Of a DNA stretch of 19,753 nt, positions 6,560-13,141 are shown piece after piece. Position 1 is the first letter of the stretch; every line of letters starts with the position of its first letter. The position numbers were made by a program, and so were the translations under genes. The notes under the pieces were generated by a model. It saw only the letters and a program-made list of their open reading frames with translations. It was not told the origin of the DNA and searched no databases. The DNA is from Kingella sp. (in: b-proteobacteria). GTDB taxonomy: Bacteria > Pseudomonadota > Gammaproteobacteria > Burkholderiales > Neisseriaceae. The DNA is taken from contig NZ_JAUMZV010000039.1 in the NCBI RefSeq assembly GCF_030527935.1, forward strand, positions 1-19,753, read 5' to 3'.

Positions 6560-6587
6560 ATATTTTTATATTGTTGGCAATGCGGTA

Positions 6588-7148
6588 TTACGCGCGTTTG
6601 CGGAATTCGCCTGTACGGGTGTCAATTTCCACTTTGTCGCCGTTTTCAATGTAAGACATCACTTGGATTTCTGTGCCGCCAACCAGGCGTGCAGTTTTCA
6701 TCACTTTGCCTGATGTGTCGCCTTTTACAGCGGGCTCGGTGTATTCCACTTCGCGCACGATGATGGTGGGCAGTTCCACAGAGATGGGGTTGCCTTCGTA
6801 GAACGTTACTTCGCAGTCGTCTTCCATGCCGTCCACGATGAATTTGAGCGCGTCGCCGATGTTGTCGGCTTCAATTTCGTATTGGTTAAATTCGTCGTCC
6901 ATAAACACATACATGGGGTCGGCGAAGTAGCTGTATTTGCAGTTTTTGCGGCTTAATACCACCACGTCAAATTTGTCGTCTGCTTTCACGATGGTTTCGC
7001 TGTTTGCGCCTGTGAGCAGGTTTTTCAGCTTCATGGATACTTTGGCGGATGAGCGTCCGCCTTTGATGTATTCGGTTTTTTGCACAACCATAGGGTCGTT
7101 GCCAATCATAAATACGTTGCCTGCGCGGAGTTCTTGTGCTGTTTTCAT
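6588..7148 (-). CDS. efp: Translation elongation factor P
   Basis: EF-P binds ribosomes stalled on polyproline stretches and stimulates peptide bond formation. The 186-residue product has the normal three-domain layout and begins MKTAQELRAGNVFMIG. The tip of the domain I loop reads KGGRSSAK, placing arginine at position 32. This marks the EarP branch, in which Arg32 is activated by rhamnosylation, rather than the lysine branch modified by EpmA. The reading frame stays open to 7370, but this start is set by homology and by GGAAAAAATCC just upstream; the longer N-terminal sequence is low complexity and unlike EF-P. The earP gene is not in the window. A -10-like TAAAAT lies about 40 bases upstream. 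Confidence 0.97.
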   Translation of the reverse strand: MKTAQELRAGNVFMIGNDPMVVQKTEYIKGGRSSAKVSMKLKNLLTGANSETIVKADDKFDVVVLSRKNCKYSYFADPMYVFMDDEFNQYEIEADNIGDALKFIVDGMEDDCEVTFYEGNPISVELPTIIVREVEYTEPAVKGDTSGKVMKTARLVGGTEIQVMSYIENGDKVEIDTRTGEFRKRA

Positions 7149-7186
7149 TGGATTTTTTCCTAATCGGGTAGTAAACAAAGGGCGCG

Positions 7187-7215
7187 ATTTTAGCTTGTTT
7201 TTGCTGTTTAATAAA
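7187..7215 (-). promoter_or_regulatory. Possible efp promoter
   Basis: On the - strand TTTATT (weak -35) is followed after 17 bases by TAAAAT (five of six match the -10 consensus). The -10 ends 39 bases upstream of the efp start codon. By-eye prediction only. Confidence 0.4.
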
Positions 7216-7286
7216 GGGGATTGCCTGTTTTCAGGCTGCTGCGGTGTTAAAATTGGGGCTTGTGCATTTTGTTTGGAATGGCTGTG

Positions 7287-7409
7287 ATGAGATTGTTTGG
7301 ATTGGTTTTGTTGTTGGCTGCGCTGTCGGGCTGCGCGGGCACTTATGCGCGGGGCTATGGTAATGAGCATGGTGCGGCGGGGATGGTGGGGCGTTCGTTT
7401 AGCTGGTGA
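7287..7409 (+). CDS. Small lipoprotein (40 aa), function unknown
   Basis: A short reading frame encodes MRLFGLVLLLAALSGCAGT and continues to a total of 40 residues. It has a classic lipoprotein leader with lipobox LSGC (Cys16), leaving a mature peptide of about 25 residues that is rich in glycine and ends in RSFSW. The ATG at 7287 has GGA nine bases upstream; an in-frame ATG at 7278 is too close to that site. The stop codon falls a few bases before the endonuclease start, so the two are probably translated as a pair. Similar tiny lipoproteins occur widely in Proteobacteria, but I recognise no specific family. It is read from the strand opposite to efp, across a 138-bp gap. Confidence 0.6.
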   Translation: MRLFGLVLLLAALSGCAGTYARGYGNEHGAAGMVGRSFSW

Positions 7410-7414
7410 GCATG

Positions 7415-8134
7415 ATGCGGATTTTGAGTTACAACATTCAGGCGGCGATTGCGTCCACCAGCTATTTGAGCTATGCGCTGCGGCTGCATCGGCAGGTGTT
7501 GCCCAGCCCAGCGAAGCGGCAGGTGTTGGCGGATATTGCGCGGTTTATCAGCGATTTTGATGTGGTGTGTTTGCAGGAGATTGATTTTGGCGGGCTGCGC
7601 AATGGTTTTCACAGCCAAGCGCAGCAGTTGTTGGCGCAAACGCCGTTTTCGCATTCGGTGTGGCAGGTCAATCGCGTGGTGGGCAAGCTGTCGCGGCATG
7701 GCAATTTGATTTTGAGCAAAACGCCGATGCGCGAAGTGGTAAACGAACCGTTGCCCAGCAAGATTAAGGGGCGCGGGATGCTGGCGGCGGAAGTGGAAAC
7801 GCCGCGCGGGCGGTTGGTGGTGGCGAATGTGCATTTGAGCTTGGGGACGGTGGACCAGTTTCGCCAGATTCGCTTTGTGCGGCAGAAATTGGCGGCGTTT
7901 GAGAATGTGTGTTTGATGGGGGATTTTAATTGTCCGCCCGATGCGGAGCAGCTTTGCTTGCTGACTGACCATGATTATGCGCGGCTGACTTCTCATTCGC
8001 CCACTTATCCAAGCTGGAAGCCCAAGCAATCGCTTGACCATATTTTTGTGAAAGGCAGCCTGAAAGGGGCGTGCCATGTAAGCCAATTTGCGGCTTCTGA
8101 CCATTTGCCTGTGGTGTTGGAGGTGGATGGGTAG
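7415..8134 (+). CDS. Endonuclease/exonuclease/phosphatase (EEP) family protein
   Basis: Member of the metal-dependent phosphoesterase fold shared by exonuclease III, DNase I and sphingomyelinases. The 239-residue protein shows the family motifs in order: YNIQ (Asn7), CLQEID (Glu55), a central RHGNLIL, VANVHLSLG, MGDFNCPP, and near the end DHIFV and SDHLPV, which supply the catalytic Asp/Asn and His residues. There is no signal peptide, so it is probably cytosolic, and its size resembles the YbhP group. I cannot tell whether the substrate is nucleic acid or a phospholipid or inositol phosphate. ATG 7415 follows GGTGAG by four bases; ATG 7412 and GTG 7406 are alternatives. An exact uptake sequence lies in frame at 8053 and encodes GSLK. 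The gene ends just before a DUS terminator. Confidence 0.88.
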   Translation: MRILSYNIQAAIASTSYLSYALRLHRQVLPSPAKRQVLADIARFISDFDVVCLQEIDFGGLRNGFHSQAQQLLAQTPFSHSVWQVNRVVGKLSRHGNLILSKTPMREVVNEPLPSKIKGRGMLAAEVETPRGRLVVANVHLSLGTVDQFRQIRFVRQKLAAFENVCLMGDFNCPPDAEQLCLLTDHDYARLTSHSPTYPSWKPKQSLDHIFVKGSLKGACHVSQFAASDHLPVVLEVDG

Positions 8135-8152
8135 GCTTGGATGGGATGATGG

Positions 8153-8196
8153 AAAGGCAGCCTGAAAACGGGATTAAGGTTTTCAGGCTGCCTTTT
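8153..8196. terminator. DUS-pair terminator of the EEP gene
   Basis: AAAGGCAGCCTGAAAAC (8153-8169) pairs with the arm at 8179-8195 (GTTTTCAGGCTGCCTTT) to give a 17-bp stem with a 9-nt loop, followed by a short T-run. It lies 18 bases past the stop codon. Confidence 0.7.
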
Positions 8197-8234
8197 GTGG
8201 TGGCACAAATCAAAAATATCTAATTCAATCAGCA

Positions 8235-8286
8235 CGTAGGCTGGTAACTTGCCAACTGCGTGCGTGGCAAAGCCACACACCCTACG
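8235..8286. repeat. 52-nt palindromic repeat related to 6132-6209
   Basis: CGTAGG (8235-8240) and CCTACG (8281-8286) bound a segment that contains the hairpin GTGCGTGGC-AAA-GCCACACAC and a second weak palindrome TGGTAACTTGCCA. The GTGCGTGGC / GCCACAC core matches the complement of the 6132-6209 element. Both copies are followed by a segment ending in GATTT-GCTATGCG-like sequence (about 6340 and 8300). Confidence 0.55.
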
Positions 8287-8313
8287 CCAAAGATTTCTTG
8301 ATTTCGCTATGCG

Positions 8314-8353
8314 TTTCAGGCTGCCTATGTTCTCCCACACAGGCAGCCTGAAA
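8314..8353. terminator. DUS-pair hairpin downstream of ape1
   Basis: TTTCAGGCTGCCT (8314-8326) and AGGCAGCCTGAAA (8341-8353) form a 13-bp stem with a 14-nt loop, 17 bases past the ape1 stop codon on the - strand. No T-run follows. Confidence 0.6.
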
Positions 8354-8370
8354 GCTGTAAACGAAACCGC

Positions 8371-9528
8371 TTATTTCACCAGCGCAATCAAATCATTCGC
8401 CAGCACATCGGCGGCTTGTTGATAGCCCAGTTTAGAAAAATGCACGCCGTCTTTGGCGGCCAGCCCTTGTTCTGACCATGCTTTCATGCTGCACGCGCCG
8501 CCCATTGCGTCCTGCCAAGACCAATACAGCGTTTGCTCTTCTTGGGCAACGCGCATTTGCATGGATTGCACGGCATCCAGATAGGCGGGGCGTGTGCCGC
8601 AATCGCCTGCTTTGGTTTTCAGCGATTCGGGTGCGCCAATCAGCAAAATGCCTGCGTTGGGTAGCGTTTGTTTGATTTGCTGGATGTAGGTGCGCCATGT
8701 TTGCTCGGTTTGCTGCATATCCAGTTTTTCGTTAAAGGCTTCGTTGGTGCCATAGGCAAGAATCACCAAGTCGGCTTGGGTTTGGGCTAAATCGCCCAGC
8801 CAGTTTTGCCGCCATTTTGACCATTGGCTCATTTGCGCACCGTTGATGCCCATCGCGGATAGGGTAACGCCTGCGCGTTGGTTTTCAATGTTCACCAAGC
8901 CGACTGTCCACGGCATGGCATCGTTGCTGATGGATAGTGGCAGCGTGGCTTGGGTGTAGAGCACTTGCCAGCCTGCGTTTTCAATTGGGATGTGTTGCCC
9001 GTTGATGCTGAGTGTTTGGTTGGTGGCGGCAGGTTTGATGAATACGGCAACGTCTTGCGTGCCTTCGCTGCCTTGCGCGGTGGAGTTGATGGTTAGGTCG
9101 CCGCCTGTGGTGGATTGGGCAATCACGCCGCCGAGCGGGAAGTCGGCTTGCGTGGCGCGGCTGGTGAAGGTTGTCCAGCCGTTGCTGTTGTAGCGCGGCA
9201 GGGCTTGGCGCTGCCCTTTAACTGCGCTGGGATAAATCCAGCCGATGCCGCCGTTGCCCCAGCGGCTTTGCAGGCGTTGGCGCAGTTGGCCGGTGAAGTA
9301 ATCACCTGCGGTGTGGGAATCGCCAATTTGCACAATGCGGAATTTGCGGTTGTCTTTTGCGCCTGCGATGCCGCGCAGTTTTTTCACCCATTGCGGTTTG
9401 CTGTTGCCGTAGTTTTGCAGCAAGCCTGCACTGTTTACGGCGGGGGTGTTGTCGGCTTGGGCGGCGGATGGGATGGCGGTGTTTAGGCTTAATCCGCCAA
9501 ATACGAGAATAACTTTTGCTATGTCCAT
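8371..9528 (-). CDS. ape1: O-acetylpeptidoglycan esterase (SGNH/GDSL hydrolase)
   Basis: Periplasmic esterase that removes O-acetyl groups from C6 of MurNAc in peptidoglycan, so lytic transglycosylases can act. From ATG 9528 the product is 385 residues: a signal peptide (cleavage likely after PSAAQA), the GDS nucleophile block IVQIGDSHTAGDYF (Ser71), a neisserial Ape1-like stretch WGNGGIGWIYPSAVKGQR, an inserted beta-rich domain, a GTNE block, and the terminal DGVHF with Asp360 and His363 completing the triad. A TTG at 9537 is in frame, but the GGA ribosome site, overlapping the patB stop codon, is nine bases from the ATG. It is the third gene of the O-acetylation operon. Having the esterase with both transferase genes matches the gonococcal and meningococcal arrangement. 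Confidence 0.92.
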   Translation of the reverse strand: MDIAKVILVFGGLSLNTAIPSAAQADNTPAVNSAGLLQNYGNSKPQWVKKLRGIAGAKDNRKFRIVQIGDSHTAGDYFTGQLRQRLQSRWGNGGIGWIYPSAVKGQRQALPRYNSNGWTTFTSRATQADFPLGGVIAQSTTGGDLTINSTAQGSEGTQDVAVFIKPAATNQTLSINGQHIPIENAGWQVLYTQATLPLSISNDAMPWTVGLVNIENQRAGVTLSAMGINGAQMSQWSKWRQNWLGDLAQTQADLVILAYGTNEAFNEKLDMQQTEQTWRTYIQQIKQTLPNAGILLIGAPESLKTKAGDCGTRPAYLDAVQSMQMRVAQEEQTLYWSWQDAMGGACSMKAWSEQGLAAKDGVHFSKLGYQQAADVLANDLIALVK

Positions 9529-9540
9529 GTTGTTCAATCC

Positions 9541-10578
9541 TTATGGTTGCGCAAACTCAATTTTTTGCATGATGGCTTGCGCGAGTAGTTTTTGTCCTTC
9601 AACGGAAAAGTGGATGCCGTCTTTGCTGCGATAGCGGACGATTTTGCCGCCCACTTCTACCGAGTCGCTGTATTCTGCGCCGCCGTTGCTCAATAGCCCT
9701 GCGGTTGGTATCCAAAATACTTTGTCTTTTAGATGCGCGGCAAACAGTTTGTCTAAATAGCGCATTTGCTCGTCTAGCTTTTTCTTTTTCATATAGGGTA
9801 TGCCGAGCCAAATGACTTGGGCGTTGTGTTGCTTGGCGGCATCCAAAATGCGATTGACGCGGTTTAAATATTCGGCTTCCCATTCGGGCGTTTGAAATTT
9901 CAAATACGCGCCGCCTTTGGGGTTGGGGAAATCCCACGGGTCGTTTGCGCCGAGAAACATCACCATCAGCCGTATATTGGGGTTTTCTTGAAAGGTTTGC
10001 TCTATGGTGAGCGGCCAGTCAAAAAAGTTGGGATACGACAAGCCTGTGCTTTGCTTGCTTAGGTTGATGGATGCGATGCCGTATTGCTGTTTGAGATGCT
10101 GTTGCACAAAGGGGGCAACGCCTTGCATCAGCGAATCGCCCGTAAAGAATACCACATCTCCTTGTCGTAAAACAGCTTTTTCTGGTGCGATGGGCTTTTC
10201 AGGCTGCCTTTGCTCGGCTTGGGCAGCGGCTTGGCGGGCTTGCTCGGCTTGGCGTTGGGCGGCTAATCGGGCGGCTTCGCGTTGCGCGGCGGCGCGGGCT
10301 TCGGCTTCTAGGCGGGCGGCTTCTTGCGCGGCGGCAATGTTGACGGGCAGTTGCTCGTTTTGGGCGGCAATCCAGTTTTTCAAGCTGCCTAATTGCTCGC
10401 TGGCGGCGTGTTGCCATTTTGCGCCTGTTGTCCATGGGGCGTGGGGGGCAAGGGCTTCCAGCGGGCTGGTTTGGTGGTAGGTTTGTTGCCAATAGGCGTT
10501 GATGGAATCTTGGCTAAACCACGTTATGCAGGCGGCGGCTAGCGTGAACGAGAAAATGAGTGAGAGCTGGGTTTTCAT
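9541..10578 (-). CDS. patB: Peptidoglycan O-acetyltransferase PatB (SGNH, DUF459)
   Basis: Transfers acetyl groups in the periplasm onto C6-OH of MurNAc, using acetyl delivered across the membrane by PatA. The 345-residue protein has an N-terminal signal anchor (residues 4-22), a periplasmic linker, and an Ala/Gln/Glu/Arg-rich probable coiled coil (about 82-124). The SGNH domain follows, with FFTGDSLMQG (Ser149), LGANDPWDF and SKDGIHFS (Asp320, His323), as in characterised neisserial PatB. An uptake sequence at 10198 encodes QRQPEKP at the linker/catalytic boundary, a place where insertion is tolerated. The start follows TAAGG, which contains the patA stop codon, so the two genes are translationally linked. 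The ape1 frame follows directly. Some workers call it pacB. Confidence 0.92.
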   Translation of the reverse strand: MKTQLSLIFSFTLAAACITWFSQDSINAYWQQTYHQTSPLEALAPHAPWTTGAKWQHAASEQLGSLKNWIAAQNEQLPVNIAAAQEAARLEAEARAAAQREAARLAAQRQAEQARQAAAQAEQRQPEKPIAPEKAVLRQGDVVFFTGDSLMQGVAPFVQQHLKQQYGIASINLSKQSTGLSYPNFFDWPLTIEQTFQENPNIRLMVMFLGANDPWDFPNPKGGAYLKFQTPEWEAEYLNRVNRILDAAKQHNAQVIWLGIPYMKKKKLDEQMRYLDKLFAAHLKDKVFWIPTAGLLSNGGAEYSDSVEVGGKIVRYRSKDGIHFSVEGQKLLAQAIMQKIEFAQP

Positions 10579-10587
10579 GCTACTGCC

Positions 10588-12042
10588 TTAGAAATTGGCG
10601 TAAATAAAGTTGGGCAGCCCTGATGGGGCGAAGGTGATGATGAGCACCAGAGCTAGGGTGATGGGGATAAACCAAAGCCAAAGCGGGAGTTTTTCTAAGG
10701 CGGATACGGCGTATTGGAACAGCTTGCCAAGCAGCGGGTAGGCGGCAAGCATCAGGGCAAATGCGGCGATTAAGCCGATGTTGTACCAATCGGAAATTGC
10801 CCAGCCTTTGCCGTTATACAGCAGGGCTTGGAACATCAGGCGCACGCTGTCTAAATCGCGGGCGTTGAAAACCACAAACGTGAAGCACACAAAGTGAAAC
10901 GTAATCAAAATGGCGAGCGCTTTGCCGATGGGGATTTTGCCGATTTTGATGTCGCTGAGTTTTTTGTTGCGAAACAGCTTTTTGCCGATGTTGAGCCACA
11001 CAAGGGCGATGCCGTGCAACGTGCCCCAGATTAGGAAATTCCAGCCATATCCGTGCCAGATTCCTGAAAACATCATGGCGAGCAGCAGGTTGATTTGGGT
11101 GCGGGTGAAATTTTGGCGATTGCCGCCCAGCGGGATGTAAACATAATCGCGTATCCATGCGGATAGGCTGATGTGCCAGCGATTCCAAAAATCCACCAGA
11201 TTAAACGCACGCAGCGGCGCGGCGAAGTTTTCAGGCAGCCTGAAACCAAGCAGCATGGCGATGCCAATCACCAAATCGCTGTATCCCGCGAAATCAAAAA
11301 AAAGCTGAAAGGTGTAGCCATAGATGGCGGCAAGGATGCTGAATCCGTCAAACTGCGCAGGGTTTTCAAACACAGGCGACACCCAGCCTTCGTCCAAGCT
11401 GCCCGCAAACCACCATTTTTGCGCGATGCCCGCCACAATCAGGCACACCGCCAGCGCGGGGCGCAGGATGCTGCGCGGGGCGGTGGTTTGGATTTGCGCT
11501 TGCGCGCCTTGGGCGATGCCGACCACTTTGTTTTGATAGGGCACGGCGCGGATAATCGGGCCTGATGTGATGGTGGGGAAAAAGCTCAGGTGCAGCAGCA
11601 GGTTTGCCCATGTGAACGGCTTAACCAGCGAGGCGCGGTGGGTTTCCACCAAATAGGCGATGGATTGGAAGGTGTAATACGATGCGCCAATGGGCATCAG
11701 GATGTCTAAAATTTGGCTTTGCCCAAGGTAGTTTTGCAGATAGGGGCGGAAGAAATCGTAGTATTTGAAGACGGCGAGAAACAATAGGCAGCCTGAAACG
11801 CCTGCCGCGAGCCAATGTTTGCCGTGCTTTTGCTGCGGGCGCACCAGTTGGCAGGAGATGAAATACACCCAAAGGGATAAGCCGACCACGGCGGCAAGAA
11901 AATGGGGATTGGCGCGGCATAACCAGCCTGCGCTGGCGGCGAGCAGTAGGATGTTTTGCCATTTGGGGCTGCGGGCGAATGCCCAATAGAGTGGAAGAAA
12001 CAGCAGCAAGAATGCGGCAAATTCAATGGAAAGCAGGGGCAT
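10588..12042 (-). CDS. patA: Peptidoglycan O-acetyltransferase PatA (MBOAT membrane protein)
   Basis: Integral membrane protein that moves acetyl groups from a cytoplasmic donor to the periplasm for PatB. The 484-residue product has many hydrophobic segments and the AlgI/MBOAT signatures FQLFFDFAGYSDLVIGIA (246-263), DFWNRWHISLSAWIRDYVY (284-302) and FSGIWHGYGWNFLIWGTLHG (325-344), which includes the invariant His330. The start MPLLSIEF is the natural family start, though no clear Shine-Dalgarno sequence precedes it. AlgI (alginate acetylation) is the closest relative with another job, but coupling to patB and ape1 decides in favour of peptidoglycan. Uptake sequences at 11233 and 11786 lie within the gene; the first encodes FRLPEN. 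A good promoter lies at 12100-12129. Confidence 0.92.
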   Translation of the reverse strand: MPLLSIEFAAFLLLFLPLYWAFARSPKWQNILLLAASAGWLCRANPHFLAAVVGLSLWVYFISCQLVRPQQKHGKHWLAAGVSGCLLFLAVFKYYDFFRPYLQNYLGQSQILDILMPIGASYYTFQSIAYLVETHRASLVKPFTWANLLLHLSFFPTITSGPIIRAVPYQNKVVGIAQGAQAQIQTTAPRSILRPALAVCLIVAGIAQKWWFAGSLDEGWVSPVFENPAQFDGFSILAAIYGYTFQLFFDFAGYSDLVIGIAMLLGFRLPENFAAPLRAFNLVDFWNRWHISLSAWIRDYVYIPLGGNRQNFTRTQINLLLAMMFSGIWHGYGWNFLIWGTLHGIALVWLNIGKKLFRNKKLSDIKIGKIPIGKALAILITFHFVCFTFVVFNARDLDSVRLMFQALLYNGKGWAISDWYNIGLIAAFALMLAAYPLLGKLFQYAVSALEKLPLWLWFIPITLALVLIITFAPSGLPNFIYANF

Positions 12043-12099
12043 GATGGAGCTTTGTGTGGGGCAGTTTTTTGAGACAGAAATTTTTTTATAAAAGAGAGA

Positions 12100-12129
12100 A
12101 TTATAGCGGAAATTATTGGGGGATGGCGA
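12100..12129 (-). promoter_or_regulatory. Promoter of the patA-patB-ape1 operon
   Basis: On the - strand TCGCCA (four of six match the -35 consensus) is followed after 18 bases by a consensus TATAAT. The -10 (12100-12105) ends 57 bases upstream of the patA start codon, in an AT-rich leader. The DUS hairpin at 12154-12197 insulates it from narP readthrough. Confidence 0.55.
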
Positions 12130-12153
12130 GGGATTGATGGGGGTGGGTAACGG

Positions 12154-12197
12154 TTTCAGGCTGCCTTGTATGACATCTGCTTAAAGGCAGCCTGAAA
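12154..12197. terminator. DUS-pair hairpin upstream of patA
   Basis: TTTCAGGCTGCCTT (12154-12167) and AAGGCAGCCTGAAA (12184-12197) form a 14-bp stem with a 16-nt loop. It would stop leftward transcription from narQ-narP before it enters patA. Confidence 0.5.
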
Positions 12198-12364
12198 ATC
12201 AAAATAGCATGGCGATGGGCGGGTTGTTGAAATGGGCGTTGCTGCTCGGTTGGCGCGATGTCGGCGAGCCGCCGATGCCCCATTGGGCAGCCTGAAATCT
12301 TTGCGGAACGGTTCAATCCGTCCAAGCAACGCCATGCCCGCGTTGGTTGATTTTCAGGCTGCCT
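12185..12364. repeat. DUS-bounded dispersed repeat, copy 1
   Basis: The segment opens with AGGCAGCCTGAA and closes with TTCAGGCTGCCT. Inside lies a 28-nt core (12259-12286) that begins TGTCGGCGAGCCGCC and ends CCATTGG; it matches 15031-15058 at 26 of 28 positions. The sequence just after the first DUS (AAAATCAAAATAGC) and a CGCCATGCC near the end also recur in copy 2. Confidence 0.6.
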
Positions 12365-12425
12365 TGTTTATCCCGCTCGCTCAAAGGCAGCCTGAAAAGC
12401 GATTTTGCGTTTTCAGGCTGCCTTT
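12353..12425. terminator. Triple DUS terminator region of narQ-narP
   Basis: Uptake sequences at 12353-12364 (-), 12385-12396 (+) and 12412-12423 (-) alternate in orientation. The middle copy can pair with the left one (loop of about 17 nt) or with the right one (AAAGGCAGCCTGAAAA 12383-12398 with TTTTCAGGCTGCCTTT 12410-12425). The two hairpins exclude each other. It lies directly past the narP stop codon. Confidence 0.6.
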
Positions 12426-12478
12426 ATGCTGATGCTGCGGCAAGCTGTGCTACTGCGGTTCTGCTCTGCCGCCCTGCC

Positions 12479-13141
12479 CTATTCCTGCTCTTTGGCGCAA
12501 TCGGGCAGCGGCACTTTGTGTTGGATGGCGAACACGGCAGCCTGAACGCGGCTGTCTAGTTTGAGTTTGCGCAGGATGTTTTGCACGTGCACTTTGATGG
12601 TGGATTCGGCAAGGTTTAGGTTTTTGGCGATGGTTTTGTTGCTGTATCCCGCCGCCAGATGCCCCAGCGTTTCCATTTCGCGCGGTGTGAGCTGGCTTAA
12701 TGCGCTTTCGGCTTGGGCGGGGCGAATCAGCGATTGCACCAACCGCGCGGTCATTTCGGGGGAGTAGGCGTTTTCGCCGTTTACCACTTTTTTAATGGAT
12801 TCAATCAGATAGTTGGCATTGATGTTTTTCAGCAAAAAGCCGCTCGCGCCTAGGCGGATGCATTCGGTTAAATCTTCGCTGTCTTCGGACACGGTGAGCA
12901 TGATGACTTTTTGCTCGGGGCGGCTGGATAGGATTTGCGCCAATGTGTCGCGTCCGTTCATTTGCGGCATATTTAAATCCAGCAGCACGACATCGGGCTG
13001 GCTTTGCTCCACCAGCTTCACACCGCTGAATCCGTCTGATGCTTCGCCGATGATGTTGAATTCGCTTTGGCGGCTTAATAGGGCTTTGATGCCGCTGCGA
13101 AATAGGGTGTGGTCGTCGATTAACACGATGTTGATGTTCAT
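12479..13141 (-). CDS. narP: NarL/FixJ-type response regulator NarP
   Basis: DNA-binding partner of the sensor kinase NarQ. The 220-residue protein has a receiver domain with acidic pocket IDD (9-10), phospho-acceptor Asp55 in LLDLNMPQMNG, Thr83 and Lys105. A LuxR-type helix-turn-helix follows at about 150-205 (LTPREMETLGHLAAGYSNKT, then ESTIKVHVQNILRKL). In pathogenic Neisseria the orthologue activates aniA nitrite reductase and other nitrogen-oxide genes together with FNR. The ATG overlaps the narQ stop codon by four bases (ATGA), so translation is coupled. No target site was identified with confidence in this window. Which ligand the system senses cannot be read from the sequence; other NarL-type names (uvrY, degU) fit less well, given the kinase partner. 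Confidence 0.88.
   Translation of the reverse strand: MNINIVLIDDHTLFRSGIKALLSRQSEFNIIGEASDGFSGVKLVEQSQPDVVLLDLNMPQMNGRDTLAQILSSRPEQKVIMLTVSEDSEDLTECIRLGASGFLLKNINANYLIESIKKVVNGENAYSPEMTARLVQSLIRPAQAESALSQLTPREMETLGHLAAGYSNKTIAKNLNLAESTIKVHVQNILRKLKLDSRVQAAVFAIQHKVPLPDCAKEQE

Larger units (their letters stand above)
6072..6587. other. Repeat-rich intergenic region
   Basis: These 516 bases between the NuoF-like gene and efp contain no supported gene. In order they hold an exact DUS (6083-6094), a 78-nt palindromic element (6132-6209), DUS copies at 6219 and 6255, two copies of AAATCTTTGATTT (6299-6311, 6331-6343), an imperfect hairpin (6317-6359), a 70-bp inverted-repeat element (6426-6495) and a bidirectional DUS terminator (6513-6559). 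Repeats have evidently accumulated between two convergent transcription units. Confidence 0.7.
12043..12478. other. patA/narP intergenic region with DUS hairpins and repeat
   Basis: These 436 bases hold the patA promoter, a DUS-pair hairpin (12154-12197), the first copy of a DUS-bounded repeat (12185-12364) and three alternating uptake sequences (12353, 12385, 12412). Short open frames cross it on both strands, but they consist of DUS-derived peptides and repeat sequence, so I do not call a gene here. Confidence 0.6.

Noticed and set aside
7149..7370. 74-residue N-terminal extension of EF-P
   Set aside because: The extension is Gln/Ser-rich without homology, crosses the promoter and a DUS-like sequence, and the internal ATG has a proper ribosome site.
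7355..8104. 249-codon - strand frame opposite the EEP gene
   Set aside because: Antisense to all catalytic motifs of the EEP protein; composition typical of a shadow frame.
12113..12325. 70-codon - strand frame in the patA/narP gap
   Set aside because: It runs through the dispersed repeat and two DUS; a partly similar peptide from the second repeat copy is interrupted by a stop, so it is repeat translation and not a gene.
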